Positions 1 to 5,078 of a DNA stretch of 5,078 nucleotides are shown in pieces; positions within the stretch are counted from its first letter, which is position 1, and every line of letters starts with the position of its first letter. The notes below the pieces were generated by a model that was given only the letters and a program-made list of their open reading frames with translations, did not search any database and was not told the DNA's origin. Source of the stretch: an uncultured Brevinema sp. (GTDB taxonomy: Bacteria > Spirochaetota > Brevinematia > Brevinematales > Brevinemataceae). Both the position numbers and the translations under genes were made by a program. The stretch lies in NCBI GenBank assembly GCA_947036575.1, contig CAMQSH010000142.1, positions 1 through 5,078 on the forward strand. The letters run 5' to 3'.

Positions 1-1904
1 CCTACTAAATTGACAAATTGTGTCATACTAGCATTATCAAGTGTTGAAATATAACCTTGTGGGGTGTCCTCTATAGAATTCATAAGGATTTGTTCCCATT
101 GAGGATCTATGAGAAGGGTTTTAATAGTGTTATTAGTACTAATAGCTGGATCTGATAATATTTGCTTACCAAGAGCCTCACGAATTTGTTCTGTAACGGC
201 ATCTAAATGTGGTAAACTGGCTCTATAATCTGAGATAACTTCTAAAATAGGTACCATATTGCGTATTTTAACCCGCTCTTTTAATAATGTTTGTAAGATC
301 TTGTGTATTTCACCAACATTGGATTGTTTGAGCGTATCGTCAACAAGAGTTGGGAATTCTTTGTGTAGGGCATCCATCATATGCTGAACATCTTGTCTAG
401 TGAGTAGATCAAAAGAATTTCTTCTGATTAGCTCTGTGAGATGAGTAGCAATAACAGAAGGCGGATCAAAGACATCAAAGCCACTCATCTCAGCTTTGGC
501 TCTATCTTCTAAAGGAACCCATTTGGCAGGAAGGTTGAAGGCTGGCTCCATACTTTCTATTCCTTCAATGAGATTAAGATCTTTTTGAGGGTTCATGGCA
601 AGAAGTTTATTGACAAAAACTTGTCCTCGTCCAATTTCCATTCCACGAATTTTAATGATATATTCTTGAGAATCAGCACTGACATTATCTGTAATACGGA
701 TAGGAGGCACGAGAATACCGAGATCTAGACCTATATGCCTACGCATAAGTTTGATACGTTCTAAGAGGTCTCCACCTTGAGATTTGTCCACTAGGGGGAT
801 AAGACTATATCCAATCTCCATACTCATAGGGTCAACATGTAATATATCTTGTATGGTAGGCTGGCTATCAGCTTGAGCATCTTCTTGTTGTTGTGTTCTG
901 ACTTTGGTATTTTCTTCTTCTATCGTAGCTTGACTCATGAGATAAGCAGATAAGATCATCACACCACCAAGAAAGAGACACATTAAAAAAGGAAAACCAG
1001 GTAAAATTCCCATAAAAATAATAGCTCCACCTGTCATATATAGGGTTTTAGGGAGCATGACTATTTGGGAAGCAACATCAGAGGCGAATTTTTCATTGGA
1101 AGAGTTTCTGGTAACGATAATACCTGTAGCCACAGAAATAAGTAGGGCTGGGATCTGAGAGACAAGACCATCACCAATAGTTAAAGTGATATAAAGATCT
1201 GCTGCAGCACCAATATCCATACCATTCATCATACCAATAATGATACCACCAATAACATCCACAATTAAGACGACAGCTGCCATCTGAACATTACCTGAGA
1301 CGAACTTAGATGCACCATCCATTGATCCGTAAAAACCAGTTTCCATAGTTAGTTCACTACGGCGTTTTCTAGCTTCTTCTTCAGTAATAGCTCCTGAATT
1401 AAGATCTTCATTAATAGCCAGTTGTTTACCAGGCATCGCATCAAGAGCAAATCTTGCAGCAACTTCGGATACACGAGTAGCACCTTTGGTGATCACTAAG
1501 AATTGAATAGCTAATAAGATGGTAAAGATAATAAAACCAACAACAAGATTACCTGCAACAACAAAATCACCAAAAGCAGTAATGATATTACCAGCATCAC
1601 CTGTAGTAAGAATTAATCTTGTAGATGAAATATTAAGAGCTAGTCCAAAAACGGTAGTAAAAAGAATGAGAGTTGGAAAAGAGGAAAAGTCAGATGGTTT
1701 TTTTACGTATAAAGTAGATAAAATGATTAGAAATGATACAGACAAATTAATTAGAAGAAAAAAGTCTAATAATCCGGGAGGAACAGGGATGATAAGCATC
1801 AATACCCCACCAATAGCTGCAAAAGCTATAAAAAGGTCAGAGTTTTGTGATATTTTATCAAGAGCTTGTAAACTTCTTTGTAATCCCACATTAGATTCAG
1901 CCAT
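1..1904 (-). CDS. flhA: Flagellar export apparatus protein FlhA (C-terminus cut by the window edge)
   Basis: FlhA is the inner-membrane ring component of the flagellar type III export gate. Its membrane domain couples ion flow to export and its cytoplasmic domain receives chaperone-substrate complexes. The visible 634 codons begin MAESNVGLQR. Hydrophobic segments lie at about 23-40, 45-65, 76-98, 112-138, 205-226, 235-262, 288-306 and 308-324. The signature FHIPEP loop is at about 141-200: GATRVSEVAARFALDAMPGK at 141-160, then FYGSMDGASKF at 191-201. A Gln/Glu-rich linker (about 327-350) leads to the soluble domain, with VPPIRI at 399-404 and the conserved DPPSVIATHL at 480-489. A full FlhA has about 690-700 residues, so about 60 are missing at the left edge. 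The ATG at 1902-1904 has a purine-rich ribosome binding site and an in-frame TAA upstream at the TAAAATATTATAG stretch. Unlike the four genes before it, it is preceded by a 193-bp gap with its own promoter. Asn replaces a usual Asp at residues 165 and 205. The family call is very secure. Confidence 0.97.
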   Translation of the reverse strand, partial: MAESNVGLQRSLQALDKISQNSDLFIAFAAIGGVLMLIIPVPPGLLDFFLLINLSVSFLIILSTLYVKKPSDFSSFPTLILFTTVFGLALNISSTRLILTTGDAGNIITAFGDFVVAGNLVVGFIIFTILLAIQFLVITKGATRVSEVAARFALDAMPGKQLAINEDLNSGAITEEEARKRRSELTMETGFYGSMDGASKFVSGNVQMAAVVLIVDVIGGIIIGMMNGMDIGAAADLYITLTIGDGLVSQIPALLISVATGIIVTRNSSNEKFASDVASQIVMLPKTLYMTGGAIIFMGILPGFPFLMCLFLGGVMILSAYLMSQATIEEENTKVRTQQQEDAQADSQPTIQDILHVDPMSMEIGYSLIPLVDKSQGGDLLERIKLMRRHIGLDLGILVPPIRITDNVSADSQEYIIKIRGMEIGRGQVFVNKLLAMNPQKDLNLIEGIESMEPAFNLPAKWVPLEDRAKAEMSGFDVFDPPSVIATHLTELIRRNSFDLLTRQDVQHMMDALHKEFPTLVDDTLKQSNVGEIHKILQTLLKERVKIRNMVPILEVISDYRASLPHLDAVTEQIREALGKQILSDPAISTNNTIKTLLIDPQWEQILMNSIEDTPQGYISTLDNASMTQFVNLV

Positions 1905-1906
1905 AT

Positions 1907-1914
1907 CTCCCCCT
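1907..1914 (-). promoter_or_regulatory. flhA ribosome binding site, closely spaced
   Basis: The minus strand reads AGGGGGAG, then AT, then the ATG of flhA. AGGGGG can pair with the 16S rRNA tail with one G-U wobble and leaves 4 bases to the start. If GGAG is used instead, only 2 bases are left. Both are shorter than the 5-6 bases seen for fliQ, fliR and flhB here. It supports the ATG at 1904 because no other in-frame ATG occurs until codon 36. Confidence 0.75.
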
Positions 1915-1928
1915 ATAATATTTTATGT

Positions 1929-1956
1929 CATAAGGTTTATGTCTATAAATCTTATG
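1929..1956 (-). repeat. 28-nt inverted repeat at the predicted 5' end of the flhA transcript
   Basis: CATAAG (1929-1934) and CTTATG (1951-1956) are perfect inverted arms, and inside them TTTAT (1936-1940) and ATAAA (1945-1949) pair across a 4-base loop (1941-1944). The single mismatch is at 1935/1950. In the minus-strand RNA this gives an 11-bp AU-rich hairpin with one A-C mismatch, starting within a base or two of the predicted transcription start and ending 14 bases before the ribosome binding site. It could be an mRNA-stabilising 5' stem-loop or a dyad operator. It is not a terminator because no T tract follows. Confidence 0.6.
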
Positions 1957-1960
1957 GTAT

Positions 1961-1989
1961 ATTATAAGTGATATCGTGATATTTGTAAA
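1961..1989 (-). promoter_or_regulatory. Predicted sigma-70-type promoter for flhA
   Basis: On the minus strand the -35 element TTTACA (1984-1989, 5 of 6 matches to TTGACA) and a perfect -10 element TATAAT (1961-1966) are separated by exactly 17 bases. Initiation would fall near 1954-1955, where the minus strand offers an A at 1955, giving a 5' leader of about 50 bases before the flhA ATG. AT-rich DNA produces chance -10 boxes, but a near-consensus pair at ideal spacing, in the only long gap and in the right orientation, is a strong candidate. The promoter is inferred from sequence only. Confidence 0.65.
1968..1982. repeat. Tandem GTGATAT repeat inside the flhA promoter spacer
   Basis: The plus strand reads GTGATAT, C, GTGATAT (1968-1974 and 1976-1982), an exact 7-base direct repeat with 8-base period. 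Its inner part, ATATC-GT-GATAT (1971-1982), is also a perfect 5-bp inverted repeat. It lies wholly between the -35 and -10 elements of the predicted flhA promoter, a position where a bound protein would block or alter RNA polymerase binding. An operator role is inferred; I do not recognise it as the site of a known regulator. Confidence 0.5.
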
Positions 1990-2018
1990 ATTTTAGCATT
2001 GATTATTTTATGATACAA
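1990..2018 (-). promoter_or_regulatory. Possible second, weaker promoter upstream of flhA
   Basis: The minus strand has TTGTAT (2013-2018, 4 of 6 matches) and TAAAAT (1990-1995, 5 of 6 matches) separated by 17 bases, just upstream of the stronger promoter. Its -10 abuts the -35 of that promoter. The match is modest and the region is very AT-rich, so it may be chance. Confidence 0.3.
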
Positions 2019-2043
2019 TTATCAATAATAGGCTTGTATTATT
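2011..2043. repeat. Two overlapping AT-rich inverted repeats downstream of flhB
   Basis: AATAATA (2024-2030) and TATTATT (2037-2043) form a perfect 7-bp stem with a 6-base loop. TGATA (2011-2015) and TATCA (2020-2024) form a 5-bp stem with a 4-base loop. The two share base 2024, so they would be alternative rather than simultaneous structures. With no G-C pairs in the first and only one in the second, they are weak. They may slow 3' exonuclease after flhB or may be chance. Confidence 0.3.
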
Positions 2044-2097
2044 AAAGCAATGTGTGGGATTTAACGATTGTTCGTAAGTCTTTTAAGGGATAATTCT

Positions 2098-3288
2098 CTA
2101 TTGGGTAGGAATAGGGATAGATCTTGATCGGGGAATGTTCTTAGAATATACTAAGGACAGTACATCTGCTACAGTTTTGTAAAATTCATAAGGAATTTCA
2201 TCACCGATATTAGCATCTGCATATAAGCCCCTAGCTAGAGGTTTGTTTTCGTAGATAGGAATATTATTTTCTATAGCAACTTCTCTGATTTTTAAGGCGA
2301 CTCTATCTGTTCCTTTGGCTATAATCATAGGGGCATTCATAAAAGCTCTATCATATTTAATCGCTACCGCATAGTGTGTCGGGTTGGTGATGACGACATC
2401 GGCTGTGGGTACGGCTTGCATCATACGTCTGTTTCCCATTTGATGACCTAGTTGACGGATCTTTTGTTTAATCTCAGGATTTCCTTCTTGTTCTTTGAAC
2501 TCTTCTTTTACTTCTTGCTTGGTCATTTTTAAAGACTCAATGTATTCTTTGTATTGAAAAACATAGTCAGAAATGGCAAGAAATAATAAAACTATCCCAG
2601 CAGTAAAGACGAATTTAACAATAATACCAGCAATAGATCCTAAAGCAGCATTACTATCCATATGAATGTAAGTAATAATGGTTGCTAATTCATTCATAGT
2701 AAAGATAAAGGCAATGCCAAAAACAATGGTTACTTTTGCTAGTGATTTACCAAGATTGAAAAACGCTTGCTTTGACCAAAACATTTTTTTTAAATTTGAT
2801 AAGGCATTTCCAAAAATCTTTGAAAAATTAGGAGTTAGTTTTTTGGTAGAAAATAAGAATTTAGTTTGAGCCAAAGAGGCTACTAATGTAGAAAGTACAG
2901 CGGTAAAAAAAATAGGCCATAGCAAAGTCATTAAAATACCTATGGTGTTAAAGCTCATTCCCTGTATATCATTTTTGGTGAAGTGTATCGTGTCAATACC
3001 CTCCATGTAAAAAATGATTAATTTAGACATATTAGTATAAAAATGTCTCCAGAATATAACAATACATAAAAAAATTGATAAAAAAGAAATAATACCAATT
3101 AATTCTTGTGATTGGGGAACGTCTCCATCTTCTCTTGATTTTCGCTTTTTAGCTTCAGAAGGCTCTTCTGTACGTCCTTCATCTTCAGGGCTAGCAAAAC
3201 GTTGAAGATCTAAGCTTAGTAATATAGGATCGCTGAGAAGAGCAGTAAGATTTATAGAAAAAAGAGATTCTTGTGGATTTATAAACAT
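2098..3288 (-). CDS. flhB: Flagellar export switch protein FlhB
   Basis: FlhB is an inner-membrane component of the flagellar export gate that controls the change from rod/hook to filament substrates. The 396 residues start with a leader of about 34 residues ending LDLQRFASP, then the acidic and basic segment EDEGRTEEPSEAKKRKSRED at 35-54. Four membrane segments lie at about 63-82, 112-137, 183-207 and 217-242. A charged linker (about 250-288) precedes the cytoplasmic domain with the autocleavage motif NPTH at 302-305, within VVITNPTHYAVAIKYD; cleavage is expected between Asn302 and Pro303. The later GTDRVALKIREVA and GDEIPYEFYKTVADVL segments are typical. The usual length is about 350-380, and the excess lies in the N-terminal leader and the basic, proline-containing tail (RSRSIPIPTQ). 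The ATG at 3286-3288 directly follows the fliR stop and has AAGGTG 5 bases upstream. No other ATG occurs until residue 87, beyond conserved sequence. The gene ends with TAG before the 193-bp gap. Confidence 0.97.
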   Translation of the reverse strand: MFINPQESLFSINLTALLSDPILLSLDLQRFASPEDEGRTEEPSEAKKRKSREDGDVPQSQELIGIISFLSIFLCIVIFWRHFYTNMSKLIIFYMEGIDTIHFTKNDIQGMSFNTIGILMTLLWPIFFTAVLSTLVASLAQTKFLFSTKKLTPNFSKIFGNALSNLKKMFWSKQAFFNLGKSLAKVTIVFGIAFIFTMNELATIITYIHMDSNAALGSIAGIIVKFVFTAGIVLLFLAISDYVFQYKEYIESLKMTKQEVKEEFKEQEGNPEIKQKIRQLGHQMGNRRMMQAVPTADVVITNPTHYAVAIKYDRAFMNAPMIIAKGTDRVALKIREVAIENNIPIYENKPLARGLYADANIGDEIPYEFYKTVADVLSLVYSKNIPRSRSIPIPTQ

Positions 3289-4074
3289 TTAAGCACCTTG
3301 TTTTGAAAGACGTATTAATTGTAAAATAGAGTCATGAAGTTCTTGAAATAGGACAGTTCCTATATCTAAAATACTAGGCAAGATTAGCCATAAGACAACA
3401 AAACCTATAAATATTTTAATATTCCAACCCATAATCATCACGTTAAATTGAGGAGCCACACGACCTATAAGTCCCATTGCAATATCTAGTAATAAAGTAA
3501 CTCCAATAATAGGCAAGGAAATACGAAAAGCTAAGGCTAAAATAACAGAGGCAGCTGTCTTTATTGATATAAATAAGGCTTCTACGGAAGAAGCATGTAT
3601 AATGGGAATTTCCTGAAAAGATCTAATGATAATTTCTATAAAGACAAAATGAGACTCTGTACGAATAAATAATAACATAATCATGACAGATAAAAAATTA
3701 CCCAGTGTTGGTATATTATCTTGGGTAAGAGGGTTAACGTTTTCACTAAAACTTAAGCCCATTGTGTTTGAAAAAATACTACTGGATAATTGTATAGAAG
3801 ACACAGTAATTTGCACAATAAATCCAATAGCTAGTCCTACTATTAAACTACTTAATAAATGAATGATATACTCGGCAATATTGGGTACAGGGGCTAATAA
3901 ATTAAGACCTACTACCAGAGGGGTACTTAATAATGCTATAAAAAAACTCAATCCTGCTCTTGCCATTGCTGGAATACCAGTAGAAAAAACAGGAAGTACT
4001 AATAAAAGACCAAAAACACGTGCGAAAATATTAAGAAAAGTTTGGAAGTGTTGTTGAAAATAATCAAATAGCAT
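3289..4074 (-). CDS. fliR: Flagellar export gate protein FliR
   Basis: FliR is a membrane subunit of the FliP5-FliQ4-FliR1 export gate at the centre of the basal body, and it contacts FlhB. The 261 residues match the usual length of about 260. Hydrophobic segments lie at about 11-30, 40-60, 67-92, 112-128, 163-193 and 208-235. Family features include the N-terminal RVFGLLLVLPVFSTGIPAMA (19-38), the NP-containing loop at about 104-105, the SHF segment at 121-123 where FliR proteins usually have a conserved His, and GRVAPQFNVMIMG (194-206), which corresponds to the R-x-x-PQ-x-N signature. The ATG at 4072-4074 has AGGA 6 bases upstream. The gene follows fliQ by 8 bases and abuts flhB with no gap, consistent with tight co-translation of gate subunits. 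I see no truncation or frameshift. Confidence 0.96.
   Translation of the reverse strand: MLFDYFQQHFQTFLNIFARVFGLLLVLPVFSTGIPAMARAGLSFFIALLSTPLVVGLNLLAPVPNIAEYIIHLLSSLIVGLAIGFIVQITVSSIQLSSSIFSNTMGLSFSENVNPLTQDNIPTLGNFLSVMIMLLFIRTESHFVFIEIIIRSFQEIPIIHASSVEALFISIKTAASVILALAFRISLPIIGVTLLLDIAMGLIGRVAPQFNVMIMGWNIKIFIGFVVLWLILPSILDIGTVLFQELHDSILQLIRLSKQGA
3294..3299 (-). promoter_or_regulatory. flhB ribosome binding site inside the end of fliR
   Basis: The minus strand reads AAGGTG within the last fliR codons, 5 bases before the flhB ATG. The fliR TAA and flhB ATG are adjacent with no base between, so ribosomes finishing fliR can restart directly on flhB. This fixes the longer flhB start. Confidence 0.75.
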
Positions 4075-4080
4075 CTTATA

Positions 4081-4084
4081 TCCT
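4081..4084 (-). promoter_or_regulatory. fliR ribosome binding site overlapping the fliQ stop codon
   Basis: AGGA on the minus strand (4081-4084) overlaps the TAG stop of fliQ (4083-4085) and lies 6 bases before the fliR ATG. This arrangement favours translational coupling between fliQ and fliR. Confidence 0.7.
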
Positions 4085-4352
4085 ATAATTGTGCTGTAGC
4101 AATTAAGGCAAACATAGCACTAGTAAAATTCAGCATCCTAGTAATATAAAAAGGTGCACTAACTGATAATAAAATGGTAACAATGATAAATTTAGGGACG
4201 AAAGTAAGGGTTTGTTCTTGGAGGGAAGTAGTAGCTTGGAAAATAGAAATAATCAACCCTAATATCATGGTAATACCTAATATAGGAACACTTAAAAAGA
4301 GAACTTCTACCATTGCTAGGTTAATAATATTTAGAATGACACCTTGTGACAT
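4083..4352 (-). CDS. fliQ: Flagellar export gate protein FliQ
   Basis: FliQ is the small two-helix subunit that packs on the outside of the FliP-FliR core of the flagellar export gate. At 89 residues it has the normal family length. Two hydrophobic segments lie at about 13-40 and 52-82. The conserved loop between them is clear: SIFQATTSLQEQTLTFVPKF at 36-55, matching the family pattern Q-A-T-x-x-x-E-Q-T-L-x-F-x-P-K. The Gly-Pro-Trp found in the second helix of many FliQ proteins is here SAPFY. The ATG at 4350-4352 follows AGAGGTAACAT, with GAGG 6 bases upstream. It starts about 21 bases after the fliP stop and ends 8 bases before fliR. Injectisome homologues (SctS) share this fold, but the neighbours are flagellar. 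Confidence 0.96.
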   Translation of the reverse strand: MSQGVILNIINLAMVEVLFLSVPILGITMILGLIISIFQATTSLQEQTLTFVPKFIIVTILLSVSAPFYITRMLNFTSAMFALIATAQL

Positions 4353-4358
4353 ATGTTA

Positions 4359-4362
4359 CCTC
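4359..4362 (-). promoter_or_regulatory. fliQ ribosome binding site
   Basis: GAGG, within AGAGGTA on the minus strand, lies 6 bases before the fliQ ATG in the short gap after the fliP stop codon. It is the best-placed Shine-Dalgarno in the window and confirms the fliQ start. Confidence 0.7.
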
Positions 4363-4373
4363 TTAGTTGTAAT

Positions 4374-5078
4374 TTATCTCATGAAACTTTGAACAAGATT
4401 ATCTATTAATAAATCCCAACCATCAGCCAAAACAAATAATAATATTTTGATAGGAAAAGATATTGTAACAGGAGGTACCATCATCATCCCCATAGACATT
4501 AGTGTCCCAGCAACAACAATTTCTATAATAGTAAAAGGGATCATAATCAGAACACCCATATAAAAGGCTATAGATATCTCGTTAAGGACAAAAGCTGGTA
4601 TCAAAATATAAGTAGGTACATCAGCTTGATTTCTTGGTCTATCAATACCTGATAGTTGAATAAAACGGTAAATATAACGTTCAGATGTTTCTCTAAACAT
4701 AAATTCTCTAATAGGAGCAACGCCTTTGGCATAGCCTTCATCTAGTGTAATAGTCCCTTCAAAATATGGTTGTAGTCCTTCTGTATAGGATCTTTGTAAA
4801 GTCGGAAACATAATAAATAAGGTTAAAAACAGGGATAATCCTGCGATAGTTTGGGTAGGGGGAAGATTTTGTGTGCCTATACCTCTTCCTACGAAAGAAA
4901 GAACAATATAAATTCTTATAAAAGATGTCATCAATATTAATAATGACGGTGCTAAAGAAATAATGGTAAGTAAAAATAAAATCTGTAAGGCAAGTGAAAC
5001 TTCTTGTGGAGTTTGAGCTTGAGCAATGTTAAAATTCACAGTAGGAATAGAAAGTTGTTGCGCATAAAAAGAAATAGG
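4374..5078 (-). CDS. fliP: Flagellar export gate protein FliP (N-terminus cut by the window edge)
   Basis: FliP forms the pentameric core of the flagellar export gate. The frame is open to the last base of the window, giving about 234 visible codons before the TAA at 4374-4376. A GTG at 5037-5039 could be read as a start, but the codons before it (reading PISFYAQQLSIPT) look like the end of a cleaved signal peptide and the short periplasmic stretch that FliP normally carries, so the real start is outside the window. Counting from that GTG, membrane segments lie at about 16-38, 64-80, 143-161 and 163-182. Family blocks include SLALQILFLLTIISLAPSLL (15-34), MTSFIRIYIVLSF (37-49), IPAF followed by NEISIAF (147-159), and MSMGMMMVPP (181-190) followed by a DGW near the C-terminus. 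The family usually has Ser-Glu-Leu and Ile-Asp where this protein has Asn-Glu-Ile and Ile-Glu; these are mild changes. The gene heads the visible fliP-fliQ-fliR-flhB run. Confidence 0.96.
   Translation of the reverse strand, partial: PISFYAQQLSIPTVNFNIAQAQTPQEVSLALQILFLLTIISLAPSLLILMTSFIRIYIVLSFVGRGIGTQNLPPTQTIAGLSLFLTLFIMFPTLQRSYTEGLQPYFEGTITLDEGYAKGVAPIREFMFRETSERYIYRFIQLSGIDRPRNQADVPTYILIPAFVLNEISIAFYMGVLIMIPFTIIEIVVAGTLMSMGMMMVPPVTISFPIKILLFVLADGWDLLIDNLVQSFMR

Larger units (their letters stand above)
1905..2097 (-). other. flhB-flhA intergenic region with promoter and inverted repeats
   Basis: This 193-bp stretch is the only sizeable non-coding DNA in the window. It sits inside a cluster whose other gene junctions are 0, 8 and about 21 bases. 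I see no conserved ORF in it. Read in the direction of transcription it holds AT-rich weak stem-loops (2024-2043 and 2011-2024), a possible weak promoter (1990-2018), a strong promoter (1961-1989) with a tandem repeat in its spacer, a 28-nt inverted repeat (1929-1956) and the flhA ribosome binding site. There is no GC-rich stem followed by a T run, so read-through from flhB into flhA is expected in addition to any local initiation. Confidence 0.8.

Noticed and set aside
1519..1971. A 150-codon open frame on the plus strand opposite the flhA start
   Set aside because: It is antisense to the well-conserved flhA coding sequence, lacks a ribosome binding site before its ATG, has a biased composition rich in Lys, Ile and Arg as expected from a shadow frame, and matches no family I know.
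1971..1995. A sigma-28-type flagellar promoter (TAAA at 1992-1995 and CACGATAT at 1971-1978, minus strand)
   Set aside because: The -10 matches GCCGATAA at only 5 of 8 positions and the spacer is 13 bases instead of 15. The overlapping TTTACA-17-TATAAT pair explains the region better.
1905..2097. A rho-independent terminator between flhB and flhA
   Set aside because: The inverted repeats here are almost pure A-T and none is followed by a T run on the transcribed strand.
2678..2869. A 63-codon plus-strand open frame inside flhB
   Set aside because: It is wholly antisense to conserved FlhB membrane segments and has no supporting signals.
3863..4057. A 64-codon plus-strand open frame inside fliR
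   Set aside because: It is wholly antisense to the conserved start of FliR and has no supporting signals.
4174..4392. A 72-codon plus-strand open frame across fliQ and the fliP end
   Set aside because: It is antisense to fliQ and the end of fliP with no independent evidence of coding.
1..5078. A virulence-type injectisome locus (SctR, SctS, SctT, SctU, SctV) instead of a flagellar one
   Set aside because: These families are homologous, but the order with FlhA directly after FlhB, the FlhA loop GATRVSEVAARFALDAMPGK and the FlhB N-terminal LQRFA-EDEGRTEEP segment are flagellar in type. No needle or secretin genes are visible.
1..5078. A previously undescribed system hidden among the genes
   Set aside because: Every substantial reading frame is a recognisable export-gate protein of normal length. 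No CRISPR-like repeats, transposase, tRNA or toxin-antitoxin pair is visible. The only unexplained structure is in the flhB-flhA gap.

Overview
The window is a block of flagellar type III export genes from an AT-rich bacterium. All real genes lie on the minus strand, so the transcribed order reads from high to low coordinates: fliP (partial), fliQ, fliR, flhB, then a 193-bp gap, then flhA (partial). The order fliP-fliQ-fliR-flhB-flhA is the classical flagellar arrangement of spirochaetes and many Firmicutes. The FlhB N-terminus (LQRFA followed by an acidic EDEGRTEEP segment) and the low GC content make a spirochaete my preferred guess, at moderate confidence. I cannot name the genus from sequence alone.

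Layout. At 4374-5078, fliP runs off the right edge; its reading frame stays open to the last base, so its true start is outside the window. fliQ (4083-4352) starts 20 to 21 bases after fliP. fliR (3289-4074) starts 8 bases after the fliQ stop, with a Shine-Dalgarno that overlaps that stop. flhB (2098-3288) starts at the base immediately after the fliR stop. The first four genes are therefore packed as one translationally coupled unit. flhA (from 1904 down to the left edge) has 634 visible codons and lacks roughly the last 60 residues of a usual FlhA.

How they work together. FliP, FliQ and FliR build the export gate inside the MS ring. FlhB associates with that gate and switches substrate class after self-cleavage at NPTH. 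FlhA forms the ring whose membrane part couples ion flow to export and whose cytoplasmic part docks chaperone-substrate complexes.

The least ordinary part is the 193-bp flhB-flhA gap (1905-2097). It holds a near-consensus sigma-70-type promoter (TTTACA, 17 bases, TATAAT) aimed at flhA, a tandem heptamer repeat that fills the promoter spacer, and a 28-nt inverted repeat at the predicted transcript 5' end. This suggests flhA has its own transcriptional or post-transcriptional control. In FlhA itself, the position I align with Salmonella Asp208 is Asn. I see no mobile element, CRISPR array, RNA gene or clearly new system; the rest is well-conserved flagellar machinery.
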